A DNA stretch of 7,099 bases from Chloroflexota bacterium (lineage in GTDB: Bacteria > Chloroflexota > Chloroflexia > QHBQ01 > JADMIH01). Both the position numbers and the translations under genes were made by a program. Shown one piece after another: positions 1 through 6,255 of the stretch (within the stretch, counting starts at the first letter, position 1; each line of letters starts with the position of its first letter). The notes below the pieces were generated by a model. That model made no database searches and was not told the DNA's origin. It worked only from the letters and a program-made list of their open reading frames with translations. The DNA is taken from contig JADMIH010000188.1 in NCBI GenBank assembly GCA_015478675.1, positions 1-7,099 on the forward strand, written 5' to 3'.

Positions 1-748
1 CCGCCGCCACTCCAAGCCGCCCGCGATCCAGCGCCGACATAGCTATCTTGAAGCCTCCGCCCGGTGCGCCCAGCAGCGCGCTCTTCGGCACTCGGCACTC
101 TCTGAGGGTAATATGCACATGTTCGGAGGCTCTGTGCCCTAACTCTTTGCCGGGCATCGGCTCCCTGTGGAAGCCTGGCGTATCTGTATCTACCAGGAAG
201 GCGCAGATACCCCGATGTCTGGCTTCGCGGTCCCTGCTGGCGAAGACTATGGCAAGGTGCGCGCTAGTGCCATTAGTGATCCATATCTTTTCGCCGTTGA
301 GCAGATAGCCGTCGCCGTCTTCGCGGCCGGTAGCCTCTATCCCGGCTACATCTGAGCCTGCGTTCGGCTCGGTGAGGGCATAACAGCCAATCCACTCGCC
401 TGTCGCCAGCCTGGGCAGGTAGCGTCGCTTCTGCTCTTCGGTGCCCCAGTCGTTGACGCACCCTGCTACCAGGCCGGCATGCACCGTCAGGAAGCCGCGC
501 ACCGCGGAGTCGGCCCACCCCAACTCTTCCAGCAGCAAGGCATAGCTCACGTAATCCATGCCCGCGCCGCCATACTCCCGGCTGACCGTAGCCGCCAGAA
601 AGCCCAGCTCGGCCATGCGCTCTATCAGGTGCGCGGGGAATACACCCCGCTCGTCGGCCTCACGAGCGAGAGGAGCCACTTCGTTCTGCGCGAAGTGGCG
701 TGCAAGAGCCTGTATGCGCTGTTGTTCCGGCGTTAGCTCGAAGTTCAT
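1..748 (-). CDS. Acyl-CoA dehydrogenase, N-terminal 249 residues (3' end outside window)
   Basis: Flavin-dependent dehydrogenase that introduces an alpha,beta double bond into an acyl-CoA, passing electrons to ETF. The frame is open from the ATG at 748-746 to the window edge, and 249 codons translate cleanly. The protein begins MNFELTPEQQRIQ, a typical alpha-helical N-domain start, and has 'YGGAGMDYVSYALLLEELG' near residues 59-77. The family signature ALTEPNAGSD is at about 124-133, followed by NGEKIWITNG (151-160) of the FAD-binding beta-domain and LDRGRLGVAA (240-249), the entry to the C-terminal helical domain. The catalytic glutamate lies in the missing part, so the substrate class cannot be judged. 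The start overlaps the stop of the upstream Rid-like gene by four bases (ATGA). No clear Shine-Dalgarno is visible, which suggests translational coupling. Last visible gene of the minus-strand cluster; a role late in aromatic-CoA beta-oxidation is inferred from context. Confidence 0.95.
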   Translation of the reverse strand, partial: MNFELTPEQQRIQALARHFAQNEVAPLAREADERGVFPAHLIERMAELGFLAATVSREYGGAGMDYVSYALLLEELGWADSAVRGFLTVHAGLVAGCVNDWGTEEQKRRYLPRLATGEWIGCYALTEPNAGSDVAGIEATGREDGDGYLLNGEKIWITNGTSAHLAIVFASRDREARHRGICAFLVDTDTPGFHREPMPGKELGHRASEHVHITLRECRVPKSALLGAPGGGFKIAMSALDRGRLGVAA

Positions 749-1194
749 ATAGTAGGTGTATCTTCTCCAGCGCCGCTCGTGGTGGGTCTGGTACTGTCCA
801 ACCCTACAACCGCTATTGCTTCTATTTCGACCAGCACCTCGTCCTCGAAGAAGCGCGAGATTTCGAGTAGAGCCGTCGCGGGGTAGTAAGGGCCAAAGAA
901 AGAGCGATGCACCTCGCCGAGGGCCTTGAGGTGCGCCCTGTAGCCATCTCGGTCTTTGACGAAGATGGTCATTTTGACTATATCTTGCATCTTGCCGCCC
1001 GCCTCGCTCACCACTGCTTGCAAATTGCTCAACACTTGCCTGTATTGCGCGATGATATCGCCTGGGGCAACTATCTTGCCTGCTGCGTCGCCCGCCGTTT
1101 GCCCGGCCAGAAATAAGAGCGAACCGCCCGACGCCAGCACGCCATGATTGAAGCCGCTGGGGTGGGCTAAAGATGGTGGATTGATGAGCTTCAT
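745..1194 (-). CDS. RidA/YjgF/UK114-family protein, non-canonical (no catalytic Arg)
   Basis: Small Rid-family protein of 149 residues; these form trimers, and the best-known members hydrolyse reactive enamines/imines to ketones plus ammonia. Visible family marks are FLAGQTAGD (28-36), the helix DIIAQYRQVLSNLQAVVSEAGG (46-67), VKMTIFVKD (73-81) and the C-terminal VEIEAIAVV (122-130). The glutamate matching E. coli RidA Glu120 is present (E123), but the position of Arg105 is Thr: the usual P-A-R-S is P-A-T-A at 105-108. It therefore belongs to a Rid subgroup for which canonical imine deaminase activity cannot be assumed. A polar tail of about 18 residues (132-149) follows the last strand. It starts 19 bases after the crotonase stop and its TGA overlaps the next ATG, so it is firmly inside the operon. 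In an anthraniloyl-CoA pathway it could help release the amino group from a ring enamine; this is inference. Confidence 0.93.
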   Translation of the reverse strand: MKLINPPSLAHPSGFNHGVLASGGSLLFLAGQTAGDAAGKIVAPGDIIAQYRQVLSNLQAVVSEAGGKMQDIVKMTIFVKDRDGYRAHLKALGEVHRSFFGPYYPATALLEISRFFEDEVLVEIEAIAVVGLDSTRPTTSGAGEDTPTI

Positions 1195-1213
1195 AGTTCT
1201 GAGCTTACGCTGC

Positions 1214-2005
1214 TTATCTCCCTGTAAACTTCGGCTTTTCTTTCTTCTTGAACGCCTCGTAGAAGATGCGGTGATCTTCTCCCATGAGCATTAGCGCCTG
1301 AGCCTGAGCTTCGGCTTCCAGGGCTGATGCAAGGTCCATGTTTAGCTCATTATGTATCATACGCTTGGTCATCGAGATCGCAAGGCTGGGACCTTGCGCC
1401 AGCCGCCTTGCCCACTCCTGCGCAGTGGACATCAGATCGTCGTGCGGCACAACACGGTTTACCAGGCCGTAACGGTCGGCGGTAGCGGCGTCAATTGTCT
1501 CCCCAAATAAGAGCAATTCGGCTGCACGTCCAGTGCCGACGATCCTGGGCAGCAAGTAGCCCGAACCCATATCTACTCCGGCCAGTCCCACCCTGGTGAA
1601 GAGAAAGGCGAAGCGCGCCTTCTCTGAGGCGATACGCAAATCAGAAGCCAATGCGAGCACCGCGCCCGCGCCTGCCGCCATGCCGTTGAGGGCGGCTATG
1701 ATCGGCTTGTCAAGGAGCCGCATGTTCTGTACCACCGCTCCTGTCATACGTGTGAAGGCGAGGTGGTCCTTCACGTTGCGGTCCAGCAGTTGGCCGATGA
1801 TCTCATGCACATCGCCCCCTGAGCAGAAGCTGTCGCCTGTGCCTGTGATTATGAGCACCCGCACTGAATCGTCGTAGCGCACTTTCTCCAGCAGATCCCG
1901 AAGCTGTGCATATACCTCGAATGTGAGTGCATTCAGCACCTCTGGGCGATTGAGAGTTATAGTGCTAACGCCGTCGTTCACATCGTAGAGAAAATCATAC
2001 GCCAT
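1214..2005 (-). CDS. Crotonase-superfamily (enoyl-CoA hydratase/isomerase-like) protein with atypical active site
   Basis: A 263-residue single-domain crotonase of normal length that would act on an acyl-CoA in the cytoplasm. Oxyanion-hole segments are FCSGGDV (60-66) and GMAAGAGAVLALASDLRIA (108-126); the fold continues with GYLLPRIVG (149-157) and AADRYGLVNRVV-type sequence near 175-186. Aligned by eye to rat mitochondrial enoyl-CoA hydratase, the two catalytic glutamates (Glu144, Glu164) fall on Val116 and Phe136, so a classical hydratase mechanism is unlikely. An Asp at 145 (GVDMGSG), exactly nine residues before R154 of RIVG, sits where 4-chlorobenzoyl-CoA dehalogenase and dienoyl-CoA isomerase carry a catalytic Asp. 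The ATG is preceded by purine-rich AAAGAGAG about six bases upstream. It lies 51 bases after the SDR stop and 19 before the Rid gene. In this context a ring-CoA isomerase, hydratase or ring-opening role is inferred; the exact reaction is unknown. Confidence 0.93.
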   Translation of the reverse strand: MAYDFLYDVNDGVSTITLNRPEVLNALTFEVYAQLRDLLEKVRYDDSVRVLIITGTGDSFCSGGDVHEIIGQLLDRNVKDHLAFTRMTGAVVQNMRLLDKPIIAALNGMAAGAGAVLALASDLRIASEKARFAFLFTRVGLAGVDMGSGYLLPRIVGTGRAAELLLFGETIDAATADRYGLVNRVVPHDDLMSTAQEWARRLAQGPSLAISMTKRMIHNELNMDLASALEAEAQAQALMLMGEDHRIFYEAFKKKEKPKFTGR

Positions 2006-2056
2006 TGTAACTCTCTTTTCGGTGGTCAGGGAAGTAGCCCATTGACTGATAGCACG

Positions 2057-2851
2057 TCACGACATCACTCCGCCGCCATCTATATTGATAGCCTGGCCTG
2101 TGATACCCTTGCTCGCGTCCTGTGCGAGGTATACGACCATTGCAGCTATCTCTTGCGGCTCTATAAGCCGGTGCTGCGGGCTTACTTTTTCCAGGGCTTC
2201 TCGCGCTGCCTCTCGCGACATGCCTGTGCGCTCTATTATATTGTCTATGCTCGCTGACGTCATCGGGGTGTCTACATAACCAGGGCAGATGGCGTTTACG
2301 GTGATGTTATAGGGGACAAGCTCGGCAGCCAGAGCGCGGGTAAGGCCCAGAACTCCATGTTTAGCCGCAGTATAAGCCGCTACATAGCGCTCACCTATCC
2401 GGGCTGCGGTAGATGCGATGTTGATAATGCGCCCATAACGTTGCTCGACAAACAGCGGCACAAAGGCTTTGCTTACGTAGTAGACGCTTGTCAGGTTTGT
2501 GTCGAGCATCCGGTGCCACAACTCATCGGGGTGCTCAATAAACTTATGGCTGGCGGCGTTGCCCGCGTTGTTTACCAGTATGTCTACACCGCCGAGCTTG
2601 TCTTGCGCTTGCTGTGCCATCGCGCTCACTTGCTGAGGATCGGTCACATCGCATGAAACAGCGACACCCAGGCGGCCCGTTCTGGCAATTTCACCAGCGA
2701 GCATCTCGATCTCTCTGGTGGTGCGTGCGGTGACAGCCACATCAGCGCCCGCATGGGCCAGGGCCAGGGCTATAGAGCGGCCTATGCCCCGGCCAGCGCC
2801 TGTCACAACCGCCCGCCGCCCCGCGAGCAGAGAGTTATCCGGGCTTGCCAT
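2057..2851 (-). CDS. Short-chain dehydrogenase/reductase (SDR), 3-hydroxyacyl-CoA dehydrogenase-like
   Basis: Classical SDR of 264 residues, NAD(P)-dependent, interconverting an alcohol and a ketone. Using the ATG at 2851, the Rossmann motif TGAGRGIG is at 17-24, NNAG at 94-97, the catalytic Ser at 147, Tyr at 160 and Lys at 164 (S-x12-Y-x3-K intact), and PGYVDTPM at 190-197, followed by the C-terminal GITGQAINIDGGG. All catalytic residues are present, so it should be active. A TTG codon sits directly before the ATG (2854-2852). The Shine-Dalgarno AAGGAG at 2868-2863 is 8 bases from the TTG and 11 from the ATG, so either could initiate. The arginine TAR after the second strand (ARTTRE) hints at NADP preference but does not prove it. 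It heads the downstream four-gene block SDR-crotonase-Rid-acyl-CoA dehydrogenase. In an aromatic-CoA pathway it would oxidise or reduce a ring or chain hydroxyl; the substrate is inferred from neighbours only. Confidence 0.95.
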   Translation of the reverse strand: MASPDNSLLAGRRAVVTGAGRGIGRSIALALAHAGADVAVTARTTREIEMLAGEIARTGRLGVAVSCDVTDPQQVSAMAQQAQDKLGGVDILVNNAGNAASHKFIEHPDELWHRMLDTNLTSVYYVSKAFVPLFVEQRYGRIINIASTAARIGERYVAAYTAAKHGVLGLTRALAAELVPYNITVNAICPGYVDTPMTSASIDNIIERTGMSREAAREALEKVSPQHRLIEPQEIAAMVVYLAQDASKGITGQAINIDGGGVMS

Positions 2852-2862
2852 CAAAGGCTACT

Positions 2863-2868
2863 CTCCTT
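2863..2868 (-). promoter_or_regulatory. Shine-Dalgarno AAGGAG of the SDR gene
   Basis: On the minus strand AAGGAG lies 8 bases before a TTG and 11 before the adjoining ATG. It is the reason the SDR start is uncertain by one codon. The shorter spacing favours TTG and the codon identity favours ATG. Confidence 0.6.
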
Positions 2869-2931
2869 GCCCAACTACAAAGCTTCTACTCCCTCTACAA
2901 AGGAAAGGGATGAGCGCCTATTCTGTCTATT

Positions 2932-2961
2932 GATATACAACTCTTGGGCATGGCACGTCAA
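2932..2961 (-). promoter_or_regulatory. Candidate sigma70-type promoter for SDR-crotonase-Rid-acyl-CoA dehydrogenase
   Basis: Minus-strand TTGACG (2961-2956, 5 of 6 to TTGACA), an 18-base spacer, then TATATC (2937-2932, 4 of 6 to TATAAT). Transcription would begin near 2925, leaving a leader of about 75 bases before the SDR start. It lies in the only sizeable gap between the flavoprotein and the four downstream genes, so the cluster may have two transcription units. Consensus match only, no experimental support. Confidence 0.4.
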
Positions 2962-2968
2962 TAGAGGA

Positions 2969-3039
2969 TTCGTATTGCGTGAGGGGTTAGGGATGGTGTA
3001 CCTCCATCTTGAACTTACGCAATACGAAGTACGCAACAC
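2969..3039. repeat. Intergenic inverted/direct repeat of 'TACGCAATAC' words
   Basis: A perfect 12-bp inverted repeat (TTCGTATTGCGT at 2969-2980 and its complement at 3017-3028) encloses a 36-base loop. The loop can itself form a 5-bp stem (GATGG 2992-2996 with CCATC 3004-3008). The right arm is followed by a near-copy in direct orientation: TACGCAATAC (3016-3025), GAAG, TACGCAACAC (3030-3039). It fills the gap between the flavoprotein stop and the SDR promoter region. There is no T-run after the stem on either strand, so a simple intrinsic terminator is not supported. It may be a member of a dispersed repeat family. Confidence 0.6.
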
Positions 3040-3041
3040 GT

Positions 3042-3058
3042 ACCAGTCTTAACCAGTC
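3042..3058. repeat. 7-bp direct repeat flanking the flavoprotein stop codon
   Basis: ACCAGTC occurs at 3042-3048 and again at 3052-3058, with TTAA-type sequence between that holds the stop codon (3049-3051). Seen on the minus strand the gene ends GACTGGT-TAA-GACTGGT. It lies right at the junction between coding sequence and the intergenic repeat, and could be a footprint of an insertion or a replication slip. It may also be chance. Confidence 0.5.
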
Positions 3059-5214
3059 GCCAGCACACAGAGGTCAGCACGGCCTGCCGCAAGGATAGTG
3101 TTTATGTCATTGCTGTTGGTCAGGTAGCCTCCGACCATAGTTGGTATGTGAGCTTCATTGCGTATACGGTCCGAATAGGAGGTGAGAAAGCCGCGACCAT
3201 ATGCAGGCACGCCGCTAATTGTCGTCTGCCCTGCCTGCACAGTTACCAGGTCGCACCCTTGCTCTTTGAGTGCAGCGGCGAAGACAACTGCGTCCTCGAT
3301 GCCGGCACCGCCTCTAGCGCAATCGGCGGCGGATATAGACACGGAGATTGGTTTGCTCTGCGGCCATCGCTCCCGCACGGCGCTGAATACCTCAAGTGGG
3401 TAGCGCATGCGCTTTTCCAGGCTCCCGCCATATTGATCTCTGCGCAAATTGGTGAGGGGTGAGAGGAAGCTGGCGAGCAGATAGCCCTGCGCGAAATTGA
3501 GTTGCAGCAAGTCGAAGCCTGCTTCGTCCGCCATCCTCGCACCTCGTACAAAGTCATCGTGCACCCGGTCCATATCGGTTCTATCCATCTCCCTGGGGAC
3601 CTGGCTCAACTGTGTATAAGGAATAGGCGACGCTGACAGGAGAGGCCAGTTGCCTTCACGTAGCGGTCTGTCCAGCCCCTCAGAGGGGGGCCGTGTCGAA
3701 CCTCGCCGCCCCGCATGGTTCAATTCCACGCCTACCTTCGGGCGTGAACCCTCATGTATATTACCGACAATTTGCGCCCACTCCGCGAGATGCCCATCTT
3801 CATACAGTCCACTGTCGCAGGGGGTTATTCGCCCTTCAGCCGAAAGAGCGACGATGTTTATCATTATCAGCCCAGCGCCGCTGTGGGTGGCTATATCTGA
3901 GATTGGTTGCTGCCCGACGCTCTCCGGCGCGGGCAACGCGACCACGCGATTGGAAAGCCTCAGTCCACGCAATATCAGCGGCGCGAAGATGGGTGGCGGC
4001 GCTACGAGGCAGGCAGCATGGGCAGCGTGAGCAGCATGCTCGACTTGAGGTAGCTCGGCGTTTGACGTATACCACCTGTCTAGAGCATCCCCGAAGCGCA
4101 CATCCCGAAAATGGAGATCGTCGTAGGTGATGCGGCCACTGCGGGTAAGCAGTTGGAAGGCGAACTGCATAGGTGTGAGGCCGAGATAGCGTTTGATTGT
4201 CTCAAAATAGGTCATGCTCTCTTGCGCGGCGCGTTGGAAGACCTCAACGACAGGCTTTCTCTCCAGCTCGTACTCATTGAGGGCTGCGTCCATGTTTGGA
4301 TAGCTCTCCAGGGCGGTAGCAAGGGTGATAGCATCTTCCATCGCCAGCTTGGTGCCTGAGCCTATTGAGAAATGGGCTGTGTGGGCGGCGTCTCCCACCA
4401 GCGCCACTTTGCTTTCCTCCCCAGACGCAGTTTTGACCGTGTGGTGCCAGCTACGGGTCTTGAGAGTGGGGAAGTTGATCCACTTCGAGTTGTTGCTCAG
4501 GAGGGTTTCTCCGCCCAGGTCGCCGGCGAGGAGTTGGCGGCAATAGACCAGGCTTTCATCTTCGGTTGCCCTATCGAGGCCTGCATTGAGCCATGTCGTC
4601 TCGTCACACTCCACGATGAACGTGCTGGTGTCGCCGCTGAATGGGTAGGCGTGTACATTGAAGAGGCCATCTTCGTTCTCATGAAAGATGAAGTTGAAGG
4701 CGTCGAGCACTTTGTTCGCGCCAAGCCAGATGTATCTTGCTTTACCTAGCTCTATTGTCGGCTTGAAGACAGATTCGTATTCTTTACGAACAAGGCTGTT
4801 TATGCCGTCGGCTGCGATGAGAAGGTCATGTTCAGGCAGTTGTGAGAGGTGTTGCACCTCACTATTGAAGCGAAGGGCCACGCCCAGCTCGGCGCAGCGC
4901 CTTTGCAGGATATTCAGCAGCTGCTTGCGTGCGATACTTGCGATGACATGCCCACCGCAGCGTATCGTCTCGCCCCGGTAGCGCACGTCAATTGCATCCC
5001 AGATAACGAAATTGTCGGTGATTTGCGTGTAGGTTTTGTAATCCGCGCGCTGGAAGGAGGAGAGGGTACGGTCGGAAAAGACCACGCCCCAGCCATAGGT
5101 CACATCAGCAGGGTTGCGCTCGATGATGGTGACATCGCACGCAGGGTTCGCCTTCTTGATGAGCAAGCCTGCGTAAAGCCCAGCCGGGCCTGCCCCAACT
5201 ATAACCACCCTCAT
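3049..5214 (-). CDS. Bifunctional anthraniloyl-CoA/salicylyl-CoA 5-monooxygenase-reductase type flavoprotein, apparently C-terminally truncated
   Basis: A two-domain flavoenzyme that attacks an aromatic acyl-CoA. In the best-known relative, 2-aminobenzoyl-CoA monooxygenase/reductase of Azoarcus evansii, the ring is hydroxylated at C5 and then reduced. Residues count from the ATG at 5214 (721 aa). The N-domain (about 1-385) is an FAD monooxygenase: GAGPAG 7-12, family-typical YGWGVVFSD at 40-48, AADG 134-137, GDAAH 274-278. A His/Ala linker lies near 393-401. The C-domain is Old Yellow Enzyme-like: HAGRRGS about 500-506, SPLTNLRRDQYGGSLEKR about 585-602, GRADLC about 711-716. Family members usually continue 'ALARPHL...' for roughly 50 more residues; here the frame ends ADLCVLATG-stop, losing the Arg that normally contacts FMN phosphate. 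A TTG three codons upstream (5223) would give 724 aa; the ATG is preferred because Rossmann enzymes start just before the first strand. No strong Shine-Dalgarno; G-rich GGCGGGGG lies upstream. Salicylyl-CoA versus 2-aminobenzoyl-CoA cannot be settled from sequence. Confidence 0.92.
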   Translation of the reverse strand: MRVVIVGAGPAGLYAGLLIKKANPACDVTIIERNPADVTYGWGVVFSDRTLSSFQRADYKTYTQITDNFVIWDAIDVRYRGETIRCGGHVIASIARKQLLNILQRRCAELGVALRFNSEVQHLSQLPEHDLLIAADGINSLVRKEYESVFKPTIELGKARYIWLGANKVLDAFNFIFHENEDGLFNVHAYPFSGDTSTFIVECDETTWLNAGLDRATEDESLVYCRQLLAGDLGGETLLSNNSKWINFPTLKTRSWHHTVKTASGEESKVALVGDAAHTAHFSIGSGTKLAMEDAITLATALESYPNMDAALNEYELERKPVVEVFQRAAQESMTYFETIKRYLGLTPMQFAFQLLTRSGRITYDDLHFRDVRFGDALDRWYTSNAELPQVEHAAHAAHAACLVAPPPIFAPLILRGLRLSNRVVALPAPESVGQQPISDIATHSGAGLIMINIVALSAEGRITPCDSGLYEDGHLAEWAQIVGNIHEGSRPKVGVELNHAGRRGSTRPPSEGLDRPLREGNWPLLSASPIPYTQLSQVPREMDRTDMDRVHDDFVRGARMADEAGFDLLQLNFAQGYLLASFLSPLTNLRRDQYGGSLEKRMRYPLEVFSAVRERWPQSKPISVSISAADCARGGAGIEDAVVFAAALKEQGCDLVTVQAGQTTISGVPAYGRGFLTSYSDRIRNEAHIPTMVGGYLTNSNDINTILAAGRADLCVLATG

Positions 5215-5249
5215 CGTCTTCAACCCCCGCCTGTGGCGGAATTAGCAGC

Positions 5250-5332
5250 TATGAATTATGAATTATGAGTTAATGGCGGCGCTGGTGATTACCATTAATT
5301 CGTAACTCGTAACTGTTAATTCATAATTCATA
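5250..5332. repeat. AT-rich imperfect palindrome (ATGAATTATGAATTA family) between flavoprotein and LLM gene
   Basis: A 16-bp perfect inverted repeat pairs 5250-5265 with 5317-5332 (core ATGAATTATGAATTA). An inner 7-bp pair, TTAATGG 5270-5276 with CCATTAA 5292-5298, closes on a GC-rich loop. The right side carries extra tandem words (TTCGTAACTCGTAACTGTTAATTCAT-like), making the palindrome asymmetric. Its base composition is sharply AT-rich against GC-rich neighbours. The right arm runs into the LLM coding region and provides its last codons and TGA. Possible roles: dispersed repeat or MITE-like element, or a transcript-end hairpin; no T-run is seen. Several CATAAT boxes resemble -10 elements, but no matching -35 was found. 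Confidence 0.7.
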
Positions 5333-6175
5333 ATCCGTGATCCCCAGGCTTTCCGAGAGCATTTGCAACTGGGCTATATCGGGAACTGTGGGGAATAGGA
5401 TTAGCTCGTCACAGCCTGCTTCCTGATAGCCTCGGATGAACTGTGCTACAGCCTGCGGAGTTGTGAGAAGCCCCGCGGCTATCTTGTCGGCGAATGGACC
5501 TGTAAAGGCGTAGTATTCTTTGAGGTATGCCGTGCCCGCCTCGGAGCTGCCTCCCAGGGCAAAATATCCTTGCGCCCACAATTGCGGATTGCCTGGCCGC
5601 CCGGCGTCTGTCCAGGCGGCGCGAGCTTTGTCGGCGGCCTTCGCAAAAGCTTTGGGTGGGCCGCCGCCATGCACATAGCCATCCGCATAGCGGGCCATGC
5701 GTGCGAAACCACTGTCAGACAATCCGCCCACGAGAAGCGGCGGACCTCCTGCACGTGGAGCTTCGGGGCCTGGGCTTTCTTCCCATAGGGTGCGTAAGGC
5801 AGCAAGCTGCTCCGCCAGCCTCTTGCCTCTCGCACTGTAGTCTATGCCGGCACGTGCGTAATCTTCCTGGCGCGCGCCCACCGCCACGCCGAGCACGAGC
5901 CGCCCACCTGAGACAGCATCAATAGAGGAGGCCATCTTAGCAAGCACCGCTGTGTTGTGCATCAGGCTAACGACAATGGTAGTTGCCAGCCGTACCCGTT
6001 GGGTGACAGCGGCGGCTACCGCGAGTGCGATCAGTGGATCGTAGCTGTTGTAAACGAGCCTGTCAATCACACCGAGGCTTGAAAACGGCCCTTCATCTGC
6101 CTGCCTTGCCCACTCGATGATAAGCTCGCCTCCAGCGCCCGGCACACTGCTCGGCAAACCTACTCCAACGCGCAT
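5321..6175 (-). CDS. LLM-class (luciferase-like) flavin- or F420-dependent oxidoreductase
   Basis: A 284-residue TIM-barrel enzyme of the bacterial luciferase-like family, which uses FMN or coenzyme F420 for reduction or monooxygenation. The start MRVGVGLPSS is the usual first beta strand. Family-typical segments are SYDPLIALAVAAAVTQRVRLATTIV (44-68), SGGRLVLGVAVG (89-100), the GKRLAEQLAALRTLW helix (117-131), PPLLVGG (145-151) and the late EAGCDELILFP (252-262). The ATG at 6175 is chosen because a near-perfect AAGGAGGT sits 7 bases upstream; the open frame reaches 6277 but that extension has no family character. The C-terminus ...GITDYEL is encoded partly by the AT-rich intergenic repeat. 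A promoter candidate lies at 6256-6284. It is first in line before the aromatic-CoA flavoprotein, with a gap of 106 bases. It may work on a pathway intermediate or be unrelated. Cofactor and substrate cannot be read from the sequence. Confidence 0.92.
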   Translation of the reverse strand: MRVGVGLPSSVPGAGGELIIEWARQADEGPFSSLGVIDRLVYNSYDPLIALAVAAAVTQRVRLATTIVVSLMHNTAVLAKMASSIDAVSGGRLVLGVAVGARQEDYARAGIDYSARGKRLAEQLAALRTLWEESPGPEAPRAGGPPLLVGGLSDSGFARMARYADGYVHGGGPPKAFAKAADKARAAWTDAGRPGNPQLWAQGYFALGGSSEAGTAYLKEYYAFTGPFADKIAAGLLTTPQAVAQFIRGYQEAGCDELILFPTVPDIAQLQMLSESLGITDYEL

Positions 6176-6182
6176 TGGCGCA

Positions 6183-6190
6183 ACCTCCTT
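6183..6190 (-). promoter_or_regulatory. Strong Shine-Dalgarno of the LLM oxidoreductase gene
   Basis: Minus-strand AAGGAGGT, a full anti-16S match, ends 7 bases before the ATG at 6175. It decides the start of the LLM gene against the 34-residue longer reading. Confidence 0.85.
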
Positions 6191-6255
6191 GTCGCCTAGG
6201 CCTCTTTGCTGCACCTTGCCTGTTCGATGGTGTGGTGCGGCGAAATAACAAGAGG

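Noticed and set aside
48..736. Plus-strand frames in the first 750 bases
   Set aside because: The minus strand encodes an uninterrupted acyl-CoA dehydrogenase with its signature motifs; the plus frames are its shadows.
3650..4130. Long plus-strand frames inside the flavoprotein gene
   Set aside because: They lie antisense to clearly conserved domain motifs, and their translations show no recognisable family or ribosome site.
5215..5223. TTG start adding three residues to the monooxygenase/reductase
   Set aside because: The ATG at 5214 places the first beta strand of the Rossmann fold at the protein start as usual for this family, and no ribosome site favours the TTG.
5227..5239. CCGCC-TGT-GGCGG hairpin before the flavoprotein start as a riboswitch or RBS lock
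   Set aside because: Only five base pairs with a three-base loop and no larger conserved fold visible; too weak to annotate.
5250..5332. CRISPR array
   Set aside because: The repeated words are short, AT-rich and arranged as a palindrome with no spacers of constant length and no cas genes nearby.
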